The notes under the pieces are model-generated. The model did not search any database. It worked only from the letters and a program-made list of their open reading frames with translations, and had not been told where the DNA came from. The position numbers and the translations under genes were made by a program. Below, in pieces: positions 43,842 through 52,594 of a stretch of 64,000 nt of DNA (the first letter of the stretch is position 1; each line of letters starts with the position of its first letter). Source of the stretch: CAIKNB01 sp041658705 (GTDB taxonomy: Bacteria > Patescibacteriota > Patescibacteriia > 2-12-FULL-60-25); assembly GCA_041658705.1 (NCBI GenBank), contig JBAZZT010000002.1, forward strand, positions 62,001-126,000, given 5' to 3'.

Positions 43842-43969
43842 GGGGTCTGGGGCCGAGAGTTGAGCTAACCGCAAGAACGCTTAACTATATACATGTAAGC
43901 GAATTCGAGGCCCCAGCGGTTTTTGCATACTTTTTGCCGCCAAAAAGTATGAGGTGCATTTGATGTCAG
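43842..43969 (+). repeat. 128-bp direct repeat, copy 1
   Basis: GGGGTCTGGGGCCGAGAGTT at the start and GAGGTGCATTTGATGTCAG at the end; matches copy 2 (44273-44400) with only three differences. Inside are GGCC/GGCC arms and an ACTTTTTG...CAAAAAGT hairpin. A further upstream segment (around 43717-43760, GGCTTGACGCAA...CCCCCTGACCCCCGCCTG) is also shared, so the duplicated unit is larger. No credible gene; the 43881-44120 minus frame has no support. Confidence 0.9.
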
Positions 43970-44272
43970 TTTTTTGCATTGCCCCGAAATGGTCCGATAG
44001 GTACGATTTGAGGCAATGAGCAGATTGATGTTTTTCCCGAGTGTCGGCGGTCAAACGTAACTTCGTCACTTTCCGCGTGGAAAGTGACCAAAGACGCCGG
44101 GGGTTCGCTATGCGCAACATGTATGTTGCTTAGTTGCTCTTGCGGTTGGCTTGACGCAAACCCCCCTGACCCCCGCCTGATTGGCTAGAGGAGAGATAGG
44201 AACGGAATACTCTCTGGATTACCCGGTTGGACCGGGTAATGACAGGATGATGGAGGTCGAAGTCCTCGAGGC

Positions 44273-44400
44273 GGGGTCTGGGGCCGAGAGTTGAGCTAAC
44301 CGCAAGAACGCTTAACTATATACATGTTAGCGAATTCGAGGCCCCAGCGGTTTTTGCATACTTTTTGGCGGCAAAAAGTATGAGGTGCATTTGATGTCAG
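44273..44400 (+). repeat. 128-bp direct repeat, copy 2
   Basis: Near-identical to 43842-43969. Two of the three differences are the compensated bases inside the ACTTTTT hairpin (GCCGCC against GGCGGC). Between the copies lies one half of the 7.7-kb dispersed repeat. The stretch 43577-44478 has no gene that I can support. Confidence 0.9.
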
Positions 44401-44478
44401 GACTTGCGATGACAGCGTTTGGCTATCCAGGCGCGTAGGTGCTACTAGCATCTAGTAGCTGGTATTTCACAAAAAAGG

Positions 44479-44964
44479 CTAAAGTGAGCTGGGCAAGAGC
44501 TTGATATTCTCCGGCAAATCCTGGAACGAGACTTTGACTGCGCGCAGCGGTCTTTCGTTTTTCGGTGAACGCCAATCCATGGAGCTTTCATCGCCTTCGA
44601 GAGGCTTAAAGCCGCTACGAGGCAAGGCGTAGACGTAGCCGACTTTATCTTTCGCGTGATCCAAAGCTTTTTGTGTTGCCGCGAAATTAAGACCATGATC
44701 ATCCACGCCGAACTGGGTAGAATCCATAAAGACCAAAGCCCGAAAAATCGCGATGTCAGCATAAGGCGTGGCCACAACGGCGGGTTGGCCATGCGGAACT
44801 TTCTCTTTTTTGCTTATCCAGGTGTAAGGCTGACGCGTTTCGAGTTCGTCGATTTCAGGCGTCATGGAACCGTGGAAGACATATTGCCCGCTGGCCTCAA
44901 GCTCATGCAGTAATTTCCTGGCTTCGCTCTCCGGCCGTTTTTCCGGCTTGAAAATTTCATTCAT
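44479..44964 (-). CDS. Hypothetical protein
   Basis: 161 residues. 'LHELEASGQYVFHGSMTPEIDELETRQPYTW...AVVATPYADIAIFRALVF' resembles the NAD-binding start of ADP-ribosyltransferase-like or RNA 2'-phosphotransferase-like folds (a Tyr/Phe-His-Gly-Ser strand, then a loop, then Ala-Thr-Pro). That resemblance is weak. No operon partner beyond the deaminase 35 bp downstream on the same strand. Confidence 0.65.
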   Translation of the reverse strand: MNEIFKPEKRPESEARKLLHELEASGQYVFHGSMTPEIDELETRQPYTWISKKEKVPHGQPAVVATPYADIAIFRALVFMDSTQFGVDDHGLNFAATQKALDHAKDKVGYVYALPRSGFKPLEGDESSMDWRSPKNERPLRAVKVSFQDLPENIKLLPSSL

Positions 44965-44999
44965 AGGGTAAAGATAAAATACATATGGTGCAGAAACCG

Positions 45000-45452
45000 C
45001 TATATCCCTTTGACCGCTTCATCGAACATCTCCGTCGGAGACTTGGCCGTCCAACCGTTTGGCGTCGGGTGAATGATGGAATTGATGCCTGACTGCACGA
45101 GCAGGCGGCTGCAGACGACGCAGCAATATGAATTTTCCGTATACCTGACTTCTCCGTTTTCTCTGCGGCCTAGAATATACAAATCCGCGCCTTGAATCTC
45201 GATATGTCTTTTCAAAGCCTCCATGAGCGCGGATTCTTCGGCATGGATACCCAACAATGGATGATCGGCGAGTTGTTGTTTGTTGAATGGTTTGTAAGCA
45301 AAACCGGAAACCAAGATGCGGCCGTCTTTCACCAGCATGGCGCCGAATTGCGGATTCCAGGTAGATTCTGAAGTCACGCGTTCCAATTCCTGGACGATAT
45401 GCGGAGCGATATCCATATGTTCATAGGATAGCCCGAAGAGCTGAAAAATCAA
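45000..45452 (-). CDS. Cytidine/deoxycytidylate deaminase-family protein
   Basis: 150 residues with the zinc motif 'LLGIHAEESALMEALKRH' (HAE, proton-shuttle Glu) and the second ligand pair 'NSYCCVVCSRLLVQSGI' (PCxxC-like, but with Cys-Cys in place of Pro-Cys). It would deaminate a cytosine-type base or nucleotide; substrate not resolved. It overlaps the end of tgt by four bases, so the two are coupled. An internal ATG at 45416 is an alternative start. Confidence 0.82.
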   Translation of the reverse strand: MIFQLFGLSYEHMDIAPHIVQELERVTSESTWNPQFGAMLVKDGRILVSGFAYKPFNKQQLADHPLLGIHAEESALMEALKRHIEIQGADLYILGRRENGEVRYTENSYCCVVCSRLLVQSGINSIIHPTPNGWTAKSPTEMFDEAVKGI

Positions 45453-46579
45453 AGCTGACCCGAGTCTATTGCCTGGCGCAAACGCCGCATCAACTCAAGA
45501 TAAAATGCCACATTAGCCAACGTCACCAAACGCTGGCCAAGCACTTCTTCGACGCTGAACAGATGTCGGATGTAAGCCATGGAAAAACGCGAGAGTTCCT
45601 TTGAGACAATTCCGTACTCACCATCTTTGACCAGCGGTTCTTTAGAATACTTGAATTGCTCATTGGTCAGATGGACGGTTTCGTAAAAATCAGGGCGCGA
45701 CAAATCGTCGTGGCGAAACCGATACAGCAACCCGTGGCGCGCGTTCCGCGACGGCAATACGCAGTCGAACATATCCACGCCGCGTTTTACATATTCGACT
45801 ATCTCATGCGGCTGCGCCCCGCCCATAAAATAACGCGGCGCATCAGTTGGCAAGACCTCATCCAGCGCAGCCACGCAACGACAGGCGTCCTCAAACGGTT
45901 CGCCGACCGACAGACCGCCGATGGCATAACCGTCGAAACCGATGGCTTTAAGTTCCGCGGCATGATTCTGGCGCCGTGTTTCATCAATCCCGCCCTGGTT
46001 GATGCCGAAGAGCAGCGCGCCCGGATTATTCGACTCTCCCCTGCCCCGTTCGAATTCACGTTTACTGCGCTCGGCCCAACGCGTGGTGCGGGCGATCGAG
46101 TCGGAAAGATATTCGGGCGTCGAACCAGCGGGCGTACATTCGTCCAAGACCATAGCGATGTCGCTGCCGATGGCCTGTTGGATCTGGATGGATTTCTCCG
46201 GCGTCAGCTCATGCCGGGAACCGTCGATATGCGAAGCGAAGATCACGCCGTCTTCGGTGATCTTACGCGTGGCGCCAAGCGAAAAAACCTGATACCCGCC
46301 GGAATCAGTCAGGATCGCGCCGTTCCAGGACATGAACTTATGCAGTCCGCCGAATTCTTTCAGCACGTCGATTCCAGGTCGCAAGTACAAGTGATAAGCA
46401 TTGGACAAGATAATCGGGCTGCCCAGCGTTTCGATATCCTGCGCCGAAAGCGTCTTGACTGCGCCCTTGGTCGCGATGGGCATGAAAAACGGTGTCTCTA
46501 GATTACCGTGTGCCGTATGCAAAACGCCGCGCCTTGCGCGCGACTTATCGGATGTTTTTTTGAGTTCGTATGACGGCAT
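45449..46579 (-). CDS. tgt: tRNA-guanine transglycosylase-like protein lacking the usual zinc ligands
   Basis: 376 residues from MPSYELKKTSDKSRARRGVL (AGAAGGAAAAAAC upstream). Active-site regions are present: 'LTDSGGYQVFSLG' with catalytic Asp, 'GGLSVGEPFED', and 'GVDMFDCVLPSRNARHG' with the nucleophile Asp. The C-terminal zinc site of Tgt, normally Cys-x-Cys-x2-Cys plus a His in 'HN', is replaced here by 'KDGEYGIVSKELSRFSMAYIRH...TLANVAF' with no Cys or His ligand. The enzyme exchanges guanine 34 of certain tRNAs for queuine or its precursor. Loss of zinc may mean a structurally altered but active member, or a paralogue. Confidence 0.9.
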   Translation of the reverse strand: MPSYELKKTSDKSRARRGVLHTAHGNLETPFFMPIATKGAVKTLSAQDIETLGSPIILSNAYHLYLRPGIDVLKEFGGLHKFMSWNGAILTDSGGYQVFSLGATRKITEDGVIFASHIDGSRHELTPEKSIQIQQAIGSDIAMVLDECTPAGSTPEYLSDSIARTTRWAERSKREFERGRGESNNPGALLFGINQGGIDETRRQNHAAELKAIGFDGYAIGGLSVGEPFEDACRCVAALDEVLPTDAPRYFMGGAQPHEIVEYVKRGVDMFDCVLPSRNARHGLLYRFRHDDLSRPDFYETVHLTNEQFKYSKEPLVKDGEYGIVSKELSRFSMAYIRHLFSVEEVLGQRLVTLANVAFYLELMRRLRQAIDSGQL

Positions 46580-46599
46580 GTTTTTTCCTTCTCTGCTCA

Positions 46600-47295
46600 C
46601 TACTTACTATTCGCTGCTCGCTCTTTTTCTATATACAGCCTCTTCTTAGCCCATTTCGACCTGTGCAGCAAGAGCGCGCCGCCCATGGTCAAAACGAATA
46701 ACAGGATGAAAAGAAAATAGGCGCGTGGATTGACGAACGCGTCGCCCAAGACCGTGAGTGTGATGAGCGCGGGCAAAAGACCCAATACAGTCGCCACGGC
46801 ATATTGCCGATACGGGATGCCCGAGATGCCGCAGCCGAAATTCACCAGATCAAAAGGGAAATACACCAGACGCATGAGCAGCACGGCTAAAAAACCGTCA
46901 TGCGACAAAGCCTCGTCGTATTTTTTGAGCCAACCGCGTTCATTCTCGGTCACGAAGCCGCGGCCCAAGAAACGTCCGGTGAAAAATCCCAAGGTCGCGG
47001 ATAAATTATCGCCCAAAACCGCCAGCAAGAAACCGAACACTGGGCCGTACAGCGAAATCGCGGCCAGGACGAGCAGAGTCGTGGGCAGAAAAAAATACGT
47101 GCGCGCGGCGAAGAGCGCCAAGACGACCCCGGGTCCCAACCAGCCATAAGACTTGATCAAGAGGCGTAAAGCCCGCGGCACATGACGCGCTGGAATGCCG
47201 GAACTTTCGAACCAAAGATAAGCCAAAACAAAAGCGACGATCCACAAGGCGATCACCGCGAACTTAAAAATTTTATGGCGAGATGTGCGGAGCAT
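46600..47295 (-). CDS. VTT-domain (TVP38/DedA-like) membrane protein
   Basis: 231 residues from MLRTSRHKIFKFAVIALW. Five to six helices with 'GWLGPGVVLALFAARTYFFLPTTLLVLAAISLYGPVFGFLLAVLGDNLSATLGFFTGRFLG' and 'FLAVLLMRLVYFPFDLVNFGCGISGIPYRQY', the VTT (SNARE-associated) pattern. Its family includes proteins that move lipids between membrane leaflets. Located directly before tgt on the same strand. Confidence 0.88.
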   Translation of the reverse strand: MLRTSRHKIFKFAVIALWIVAFVLAYLWFESSGIPARHVPRALRLLIKSYGWLGPGVVLALFAARTYFFLPTTLLVLAAISLYGPVFGFLLAVLGDNLSATLGFFTGRFLGRGFVTENERGWLKKYDEALSHDGFLAVLLMRLVYFPFDLVNFGCGISGIPYRQYAVATVLGLLPALITLTVLGDAFVNPRAYFLFILLFVLTMGGALLLHRSKWAKKRLYIEKERAANSK

Positions 47296-47369
47296 AAGCT
47301 CACAAGCGACTAGCAACAAGCAACGAACAACCAGAATCTAAAGGCAACTGGTTGCTTGTTGCTAGTTAT

Positions 47370-48941
47370 TCATTGCAACTCTTCCTTTTTTTCCTTCATG
47401 AAACCAAACCACTCTTCGAGCACGGTCAAGAAAATCTTGAATGGCGCTTCGACCAGAAAATCCAGAAAAAACAGGAAGACGTTGAGTCGGCTGATGCTGC
47501 GCGACAACCAGGAACCGGCACGCAACACAGGCAGGGAGACGAAATCCATGGCCAAGTAGTAGATGCGGTCTTTGCCCTCGACGACTACGAACTCGCGCGC
47601 ATTTTGGCGCAAGCGGAAGGCAAAGAAGCTGACCACACAAAGGAAGAAAAAGAAGATGGCGGCGGAAAACCAGGTGAATTCAAGCGCAGCCAGCATCACG
47701 CCGATGAAGCCGAAAGTCAGGATGAACATCGCGGCGTACAGGAATCCGAACAGGATGCGTGATTCCAGGTTGCGCTTTTTGGGTACGCGGATCTCGCGCA
47801 GCGGTATCGGCCCGTCGCCCAACAAAAGCGCCGCGTTGGCTTGGATCTTTTCCGTGTTGTCGCGTCCCGGGATGCGGATGAAGAGCGACACGGTGAACAT
47901 GAGCAGCGGCGGCAAAAGAATGTTGATGACCAGGGCAAAATACGCGACTTGCTTATACCAAATATATTCAAGCGGGACTTCGAGCGCGAAAGCCATGATC
48001 ATCTTGGTGGCGAAAAGATAGATGGTCGCGCGCACGGCGCCGCGGCGCAGCCGGCCCTTGGCCTGGCGATAGCGACGCTCCGCCAAACGCGACGCGGCGA
48101 GCCTCAAGCTCTCGGGCTTTTCGATCAAGTTTTTTGCTTCCAGGGGTTTTTCCGTCAGCGCATCGCGGATGATGTTGAGCGAGACGGCCCAGGGTTTGAC
48201 TACGCGCAAAAAACGCAGCGCCAGAGGATGCGTCAAGCTCGCCCGAACGCGCTTTTCGACCTCGACCAATCGTTCGGCCATGCCGCGCGGGTCGGCCAAC
48301 CAATCATCCGGCCGCAACCAATCCGGCAAGTAAGCGCGCAAAAGTTTGAAACCCAAAGTCTCGTTATCTGCTTTGAACAGGGTGCGGTAACAAGCAAGAT
48401 ACAGTTGCAGGCGCAGCTCGCGCTCATCCACCACGGCGCCTTGCACCGTGATGCGGTCAGCGATTTTTTCGTACAGATAAGTCACGATCGCTTTCTCCTG
48501 CCGCAAATCCACCAAGACTTCCTCAATCTCCACCGCCAGCAAGCCGCGCAGCCAAGCCAGATGTTTTTCGGAGCCGATTTTAGTCTGCTGAATGGCCAGG
48601 TATTTGCCCACTCTCCCCGCGACCTCGGTGATCATCGTATCGGGCAATTCGCCGTTGGGCAGATAGCGCGCGCCGATCAACTCACGCACCAAATTGTTGG
48701 CGATGACCTCGGGTTTGACCTCAAGGATCAATTGCCGCCCCAAAATGCGGTTTACGGCCGACTTGCGCAGCAGATGTTCATCTTTATAATCCACCGCGTT
48801 CCGGATGCGTTCGTATAAAAAGGCAAAACGGCTGACTGCCGCGTGGACGACTATGCGCGCTTCCTCGGGGACCGGCTCTTTGGGCTGCGGTTCCAAAATC
48901 TTTATTAGCGGGTTTGAAGCGTCTTTTTGCGCAAAATCCAT
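47370..48941 (-). CDS. Large membrane protein of unknown function
   Basis: 523 residues: a cytoplasmic-like helical N-terminal half ('ARIVVHAAVSRFAFLYERIRNAVDY', 'VLVDLRQEKAIVTYLYEKIADRI') and a C-terminal half with about four to six transmembrane helices around residues 310-470 ('VPLEYIWYKQVAYFALVINILLPPLLMFTVSLFI', 'ILFGFLYAAMFILTFGFIGVMLAALEF'). Typical of long CPR-specific membrane proteins but no functional family recognised. Confidence 0.8.
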   Translation of the reverse strand: MDFAQKDASNPLIKILEPQPKEPVPEEARIVVHAAVSRFAFLYERIRNAVDYKDEHLLRKSAVNRILGRQLILEVKPEVIANNLVRELIGARYLPNGELPDTMITEVAGRVGKYLAIQQTKIGSEKHLAWLRGLLAVEIEEVLVDLRQEKAIVTYLYEKIADRITVQGAVVDERELRLQLYLACYRTLFKADNETLGFKLLRAYLPDWLRPDDWLADPRGMAERLVEVEKRVRASLTHPLALRFLRVVKPWAVSLNIIRDALTEKPLEAKNLIEKPESLRLAASRLAERRYRQAKGRLRRGAVRATIYLFATKMIMAFALEVPLEYIWYKQVAYFALVINILLPPLLMFTVSLFIRIPGRDNTEKIQANAALLLGDGPIPLREIRVPKKRNLESRILFGFLYAAMFILTFGFIGVMLAALEFTWFSAAIFFFFLCVVSFFAFRLRQNAREFVVVEGKDRIYYLAMDFVSLPVLRAGSWLSRSISRLNVFLFFLDFLVEAPFKIFLTVLEEWFGFMKEKKEELQ

Positions 48942-49057
48942 GTCGCAATTAAAGCACGGCGACGCCGAAAATTCAAGCCGCCCGCAGGTCTTGATACGCG
49001 GCTAAACGGCTGCTAGGATGTTGTCTCGAATCACCAAAAAAACGACAACTGATCGAC

Positions 49058-49222
49058 ATGGATTATCCCATCTTGAGCGTCATCATCTCGCTCTGCATCC
49101 TGACCTTCGCCTGGATCATGCACAAATATCTGATCGACCTCATCGAGGATGACAAGCCGTTTATGCGTTTGGTCGCGGCCTTTCTCGTCGTGTATGTCGC
49201 CGCCACGCTCGTCATCAGTTAG
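49058..49222 (+). CDS. Small membrane protein (54 residues) with possible read-through tail
   Basis: ATG 49058 opens a frame (MDYPILSVIISLCILTFAWIM...) with two hydrophobic segments ending at TAG 49220-49222. The same frame continues for 21 sense codons (LNPTQDAIARVAAQDSISQG) before another TAG at 49286, with coding-like composition. It may be an interrupted longer gene. No ribosome-binding site is evident. Confidence 0.45.
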   Translation: MDYPILSVIISLCILTFAWIMHKYLIDLIEDDKPFMRLVAAFLVVYVAATLVIS

Positions 49223-49349
49223 CTCAATCCGACGCAAGACGCCATCGCCCGCGTCGCGGCGCAAGATTCGATCAGCCAAGGATTTTAGAAATTGTCAGCC
49301 TGTAGGGGCAATTCATGAATTGCCCCTACAGAATCGAATGACCGCTCTG

Positions 49350-49790
49350 TCAATTCTCTTTATTCTGTCTTGAGACCAGTGACTTGCTCTTTTTTAATTC
49401 GTGCATGTCGATCTCGGCCGCATAGCGGTCGAAATTGTCGCGATAAAATTTTTCAGTCAGAGTCTTGAGCCTGGACGCGTCCGTCAGCGGTTTGCCGTTT
49501 TCGCCTTTAGCCGCCTCTTGCCCCGCCCGATACCACGCCCATTCGTCGGTATACACGTACCAAGCGAACTCCCACAACTCATCCTCGACATGCATATCGA
49601 TCTCTTGCAGATCGGGTTCGCGCTCGCCCAACAGCATCTCGATTTTTTCGAGCAACGGATGACGATCGGGTTTTTCTAAACCACGCTCTTTGCGCAACTC
49701 GTCTTCGAGCATGACGCGCTGCAGCAGCGCCCGGTGGATTTCCACGAGCTCTTCGCGCGAGAATTGGATGGTCGCGAATTCAGTCAACAT
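49350..49790 (-). CDS. Hypothetical acidic helical protein
   Basis: 146 residues: 'LVEIHRALLQRVMLEDELRKERGLEKPDRHPLLEKIEMLL' and a Trp/Tyr-rich middle (ELWEFAWYVYTDEWAWYRAGQEAA). Predicted all-helical, soluble. No recognised family. It reads away from znuA, whose start is 80 bases away. Confidence 0.7.
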   Translation of the reverse strand: MLTEFATIQFSREELVEIHRALLQRVMLEDELRKERGLEKPDRHPLLEKIEMLLGEREPDLQEIDMHVEDELWEFAWYVYTDEWAWYRAGQEAAKGENGKPLTDASRLKTLTEKFYRDNFDRYAAEIDMHELKKSKSLVSRQNKEN

Positions 49791-49869
49791 GCCATCAACT
49801 TACCTCAAAAATACAGCTCAAGTCAATGCGTCGAATACCCAAACTCCGCCAGTCTGCTACAATCCCGCC

Positions 49870-50790
49870 ATGTCTAGGGTAAAATCTCTCGTTATTTTCG
49901 CGATCGCCATGCTGGCTTGCGGCGCAGGGGTTTGGTTCATTTTGACCCCGGCGCGAAAACCTGCGGACACGGGCCGGATCAAAGTCGCCGCCACATTCTT
50001 TCCGCTGGCTGACATCGCGCGCCAGATCGGCGGAGACAATGTGGACGTGGTTACGCTGTTGCCGCCGGGCGCAAGTCCTCACTCCTTCGAGCCCGCACCG
50101 GCGCAAGTGCTCGAAATCGCGCAAGCCAAAGCCCTGTTCTCGATCGGGCATGGTCTGGATGATTGGGCCGGGACGTTGGCCAACAACGCGCCGAATATCA
50201 GCCAAGTCACGGTAGACCGCGGGATCGAACTCAAACCTCCGCTTGCCCTAACATATATAGGAAGCGGCGGCGAGACGAAGGACAGCCTTGATCCGCATTA
50301 TTGGTTGACGCCGCAAAACGGCAAGCTCATCGCCGCCACCATCGCCGACGAACTCAAGCGGCTCGATCCGGCGCACGCCGCGGATTACGACCGGCGGCTT
50401 GAAGATTTCAAGCGGCAGATGGATGAGACCGAAGCGCGCATCAAGACGCTTTTGTCCGACAAAAAAAATACCGCTATCGTGACGCATCATGCCGCCTGGC
50501 AATATTTCGCCGCTGCTTTCGGCTTGAAAATAGTCGGCGTAATCGAACCGAGTCCGGACAAAGAGCTCACACCGATGGAACTTGTCGCGTTGCAAAAAAT
50601 CATCCGCGCCAACGACATCAAGACCATCTTCATCGAACCGGAACTCTCGGAACAACTCGTCAAACCATTGGCTCAAGATCTGCATCTCGAGATCCGCAGC
50701 GTCGACCCCGAAGGCGTGAGCAGCGGCATGAAAAATTACCAGGATATGCTGCTGAAGAATGCCCAAACTTTCGCCGATGCGCTAAACTGA
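49870..50790 (+). CDS. znuA: Zinc/manganese ABC transporter, substrate-binding protein
   Basis: 306 residues from MSRVKSLVIFAIAMLACG, a lipoprotein-like signal with Cys ~17. Cluster A-I family motifs: 'IKVAATFFPLADIARQIGGDNVDVVTLLPPGASPHSFEPAPAQ' (His metal ligand in SPHSF), 'DPHYWLTPQN' (second His), 'TAIVTHHAAWQYFAAAFGL' and 'TIFIEPELSEQ'. Extracytoplasmic capture of Zn2+ or Mn2+. The upstream in-frame extension from 49690 is antisense to the previous gene and is rejected. It overlaps znuC (TGATG). Confidence 0.95.
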   Translation: MSRVKSLVIFAIAMLACGAGVWFILTPARKPADTGRIKVAATFFPLADIARQIGGDNVDVVTLLPPGASPHSFEPAPAQVLEIAQAKALFSIGHGLDDWAGTLANNAPNISQVTVDRGIELKPPLALTYIGSGGETKDSLDPHYWLTPQNGKLIAATIADELKRLDPAHAADYDRRLEDFKRQMDETEARIKTLLSDKKNTAIVTHHAAWQYFAAAFGLKIVGVIEPSPDKELTPMELVALQKIIRANDIKTIFIEPELSEQLVKPLAQDLHLEIRSVDPEGVSSGMKNYQDMLLKNAQTFADALN

Positions 50791-51491
50791 TGCTCATGGA
50801 TGCGCTGTCGATCAAAAACCTGAATGTCGTCTTGGGCGCGCAACAAGTCTTGCGTGACGTGACTTTTGATATCAAAAAAGGCGAACTGGCCGCCGTCATC
50901 GGCCCGAACGGATCGGGCAAGACCACGCTCTTCCGCGCCATCTTGGGACTCATCCCCTACTCCGGCGAAATCAAGGTCCTGGGCAAACCGGCGGCGCAGG
51001 GTTTGGATAAGATTGGCTACGTGCCGCAACACTTCGACTTTGACCGCACGGTACCCATCACCGTGAGCGAGTTCCTGTCTTTTTCCGAACCGAAAATCAA
51101 AGGCAAATCACAAGAGTCCATCTGCCGCGAGGTGCGCGTCGATGTGCTGCACGACAAACTCTTGGGCGAACTTTCCGGCGGACAACTCCAGCGCGTACTC
51201 ATCGCCAACGCCCTGTTCAAGAATCCTTCGATCCTGCTTTTGGACGAACCCTCGGCTGGCATCGATATCGAAGGCGCCCAAGCGTTCTACGAACTGGTCG
51301 AGCACTTGAACGGCGAGCACGGCGTCACGGTGCTGCTCATCAGCCACGAGGTGAGCTTTGTGCATCGCTTGGCGGATCGCGTCATCTGCGTGAATAAAGA
51401 TTTGATTTGCGACGGCGTGCCGGAAAAAGTCTTGGACCAAGCCACGCTGAAGAAGCTTTACGGCTCCGACATCACCGGCCACATCCATTGA
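50790..51491 (+). CDS. znuC: Zinc/manganese ABC transporter, ATP-binding protein
   Basis: 233 residues with Walker A 'VIGPNGSGKTTLFRAILGL' (~38), Q-loop 'YVPQHFDFD', ABC signature 'LSGGQLQRVLIANALF', Walker B 'SILLLDEPSAGID' and the H-loop 'LLISHE'. It begins at the last base of znuA's stop codon, and its own stop is followed by znuB one base later, so the three proteins are made from one message. Confidence 0.96.
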   Translation: MLMDALSIKNLNVVLGAQQVLRDVTFDIKKGELAAVIGPNGSGKTTLFRAILGLIPYSGEIKVLGKPAAQGLDKIGYVPQHFDFDRTVPITVSEFLSFSEPKIKGKSQESICREVRVDVLHDKLLGELSGGQLQRVLIANALFKNPSILLLDEPSAGIDIEGAQAFYELVEHLNGEHGVTVLLISHEVSFVHRLADRVICVNKDLICDGVPEKVLDQATLKKLYGSDITGHIH

Positions 51492-51492
51492 T

Positions 51493-52299
51493 ATGCTTGA
51501 GCTCCTGGCCTTCCCCTTCATGCAGCGCGCGCTCCTGGCCGGCGTGCTCTTAGGCACCCTGCTCGCGCTCATCGGGATTTTCGTGGTGCTCAAACGCATG
51601 GCTTTCATGAGCGACGGCATCGCGCACGCTTCGCTCTCCGGCGCGGCCATCGGCATCCTCACCGGCAACGATCCGCTGCTCACCGCGATTTTTTTCTCCG
51701 GCATCTTCGGCGCGCTCATCGCCTATTTCGAACGCAAGACAAAAATCTCCTCCGACGCCATCATCGGGCTCGTCTTCACCACCGGCATGGCGCTGGGCAT
51801 CCTGCTGCTGTCTTTCGGCACCGGCTACCGTCCCGAACTCACGACCTTTCTGTTCGGCAGCATCCTCTCGATTAAATGGTCGGAGATCCTGATCATGGCC
51901 GTGTTCGCGCTGCTCATCGGCGTCTTCATCCTGCCCAAATATAAAAAAATCGCGCTCTTCATCCTCAACGAAGAAACGGCTTTCGCCAGCGGCATCAAGA
52001 TCGAGACTTACCGCGTGCTGCTTTATGTCGTCATCGCGATCAGCGTCGTGCTGGGCATCAAGATGCTCGGCATCATCCTAGTCTCCGCCCTGCTCATCGT
52101 GCCGGTCACGACGGCCAAACTTTTATCACACTCTTTCCGCGGACTCATCGTCACGAGCTTGATAGTTTCTAATTTGACCGTGCTCCTCGGCCTTATCGCA
52201 TCCGTCATCTTAAACCTGCCCACCGGCGCGACCATCGTGATCTGCGGCATGCTCATCTTCCTCCTGGCCGCGATGTATGGAAAATTAGCTAGACGGTAG
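51493..52299 (+). CDS. znuB: Zinc/manganese ABC transporter, permease
   Basis: 268 residues with eight or nine predicted transmembrane helices. Family motifs include 'IFVVLKRMAFMSDGIAHASLSGAAIGIL', 'SSDAIIGLVFTTGMALGILLL' and 'VSALLIVPVTTAKLL'. This is the ABC-3 type permease that pairs with ZnuA/MntC-like binding proteins. An inverted 'GGGCGCATGGTCATGCGCCC' repeat follows. Confidence 0.95.
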   Translation: MLELLAFPFMQRALLAGVLLGTLLALIGIFVVLKRMAFMSDGIAHASLSGAAIGILTGNDPLLTAIFFSGIFGALIAYFERKTKISSDAIIGLVFTTGMALGILLLSFGTGYRPELTTFLFGSILSIKWSEILIMAVFALLIGVFILPKYKKIALFILNEETAFASGIKIETYRVLLYVVIAISVVLGIKMLGIILVSALLIVPVTTAKLLSHSFRGLIVTSLIVSNLTVLLGLIASVILNLPTGATIVICGMLIFLLAAMYGKLARR

Positions 52300-52365
52300 G
52301 GGCGCATGGTCATGCGCCCACGGCGGTAGACGGTAGCCAAAAAAATTAATCCGCTGACTTTAGGC

Positions 52366-52503
52366 TCATAACAGTTCAAAATCCGGCTCTGGTTTGAGCT
52401 CCGTGTCGTTCAGATCATCAAACCGGCGATGGCAGGCGGAACAGATTGGCGCGATGAACCAACGGTCGGTCGAACGTGAAAAAATCATTTCCAGCCTCGT
52501 CAT
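52366..52503 (-). CDS. Small Cys-motif protein next to cas1
   Basis: 45 residues from ATG 52503 (MTRLEMIFSRSTDRWFIAPI), with GAAAGGACGAAT just upstream as a good ribosome-binding site. It contains a single CSACH (CxxCH) motif like half a zinc knuckle and an acidic C-terminus. It lies 91 bases downstream of cas1 on the same strand and could be co-transcribed. No family recognised; a longer frame (52366-52704) overlaps cas1 and is not supported. A role with Cas1 is only suggested by position. Confidence 0.5.
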   Translation of the reverse strand: MTRLEMIFSRSTDRWFIAPICSACHRRFDDLNDTELKPEPDFELL

Positions 52504-52594
52504 GATATTCGTCCTTTCGAACGCAGAGATCACACCGCTGTGACAGGCGGGAACGAGCGCGCGCATCCCGTATCCTTCGACGAGATGCTGCGCG

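Noticed and set aside
43881..44120. 79-codon minus-strand frame in the direct-repeat region
   Set aside because: Overlaps the 128-bp repeat, has no ribosome-binding site and no recognised domain.
49690..49869. 60-codon extension of znuA
   Set aside because: It is antisense to the 49350-49790 gene, Ser-rich and unlike a signal peptide; the ATG at 49870 gives a proper signal sequence.
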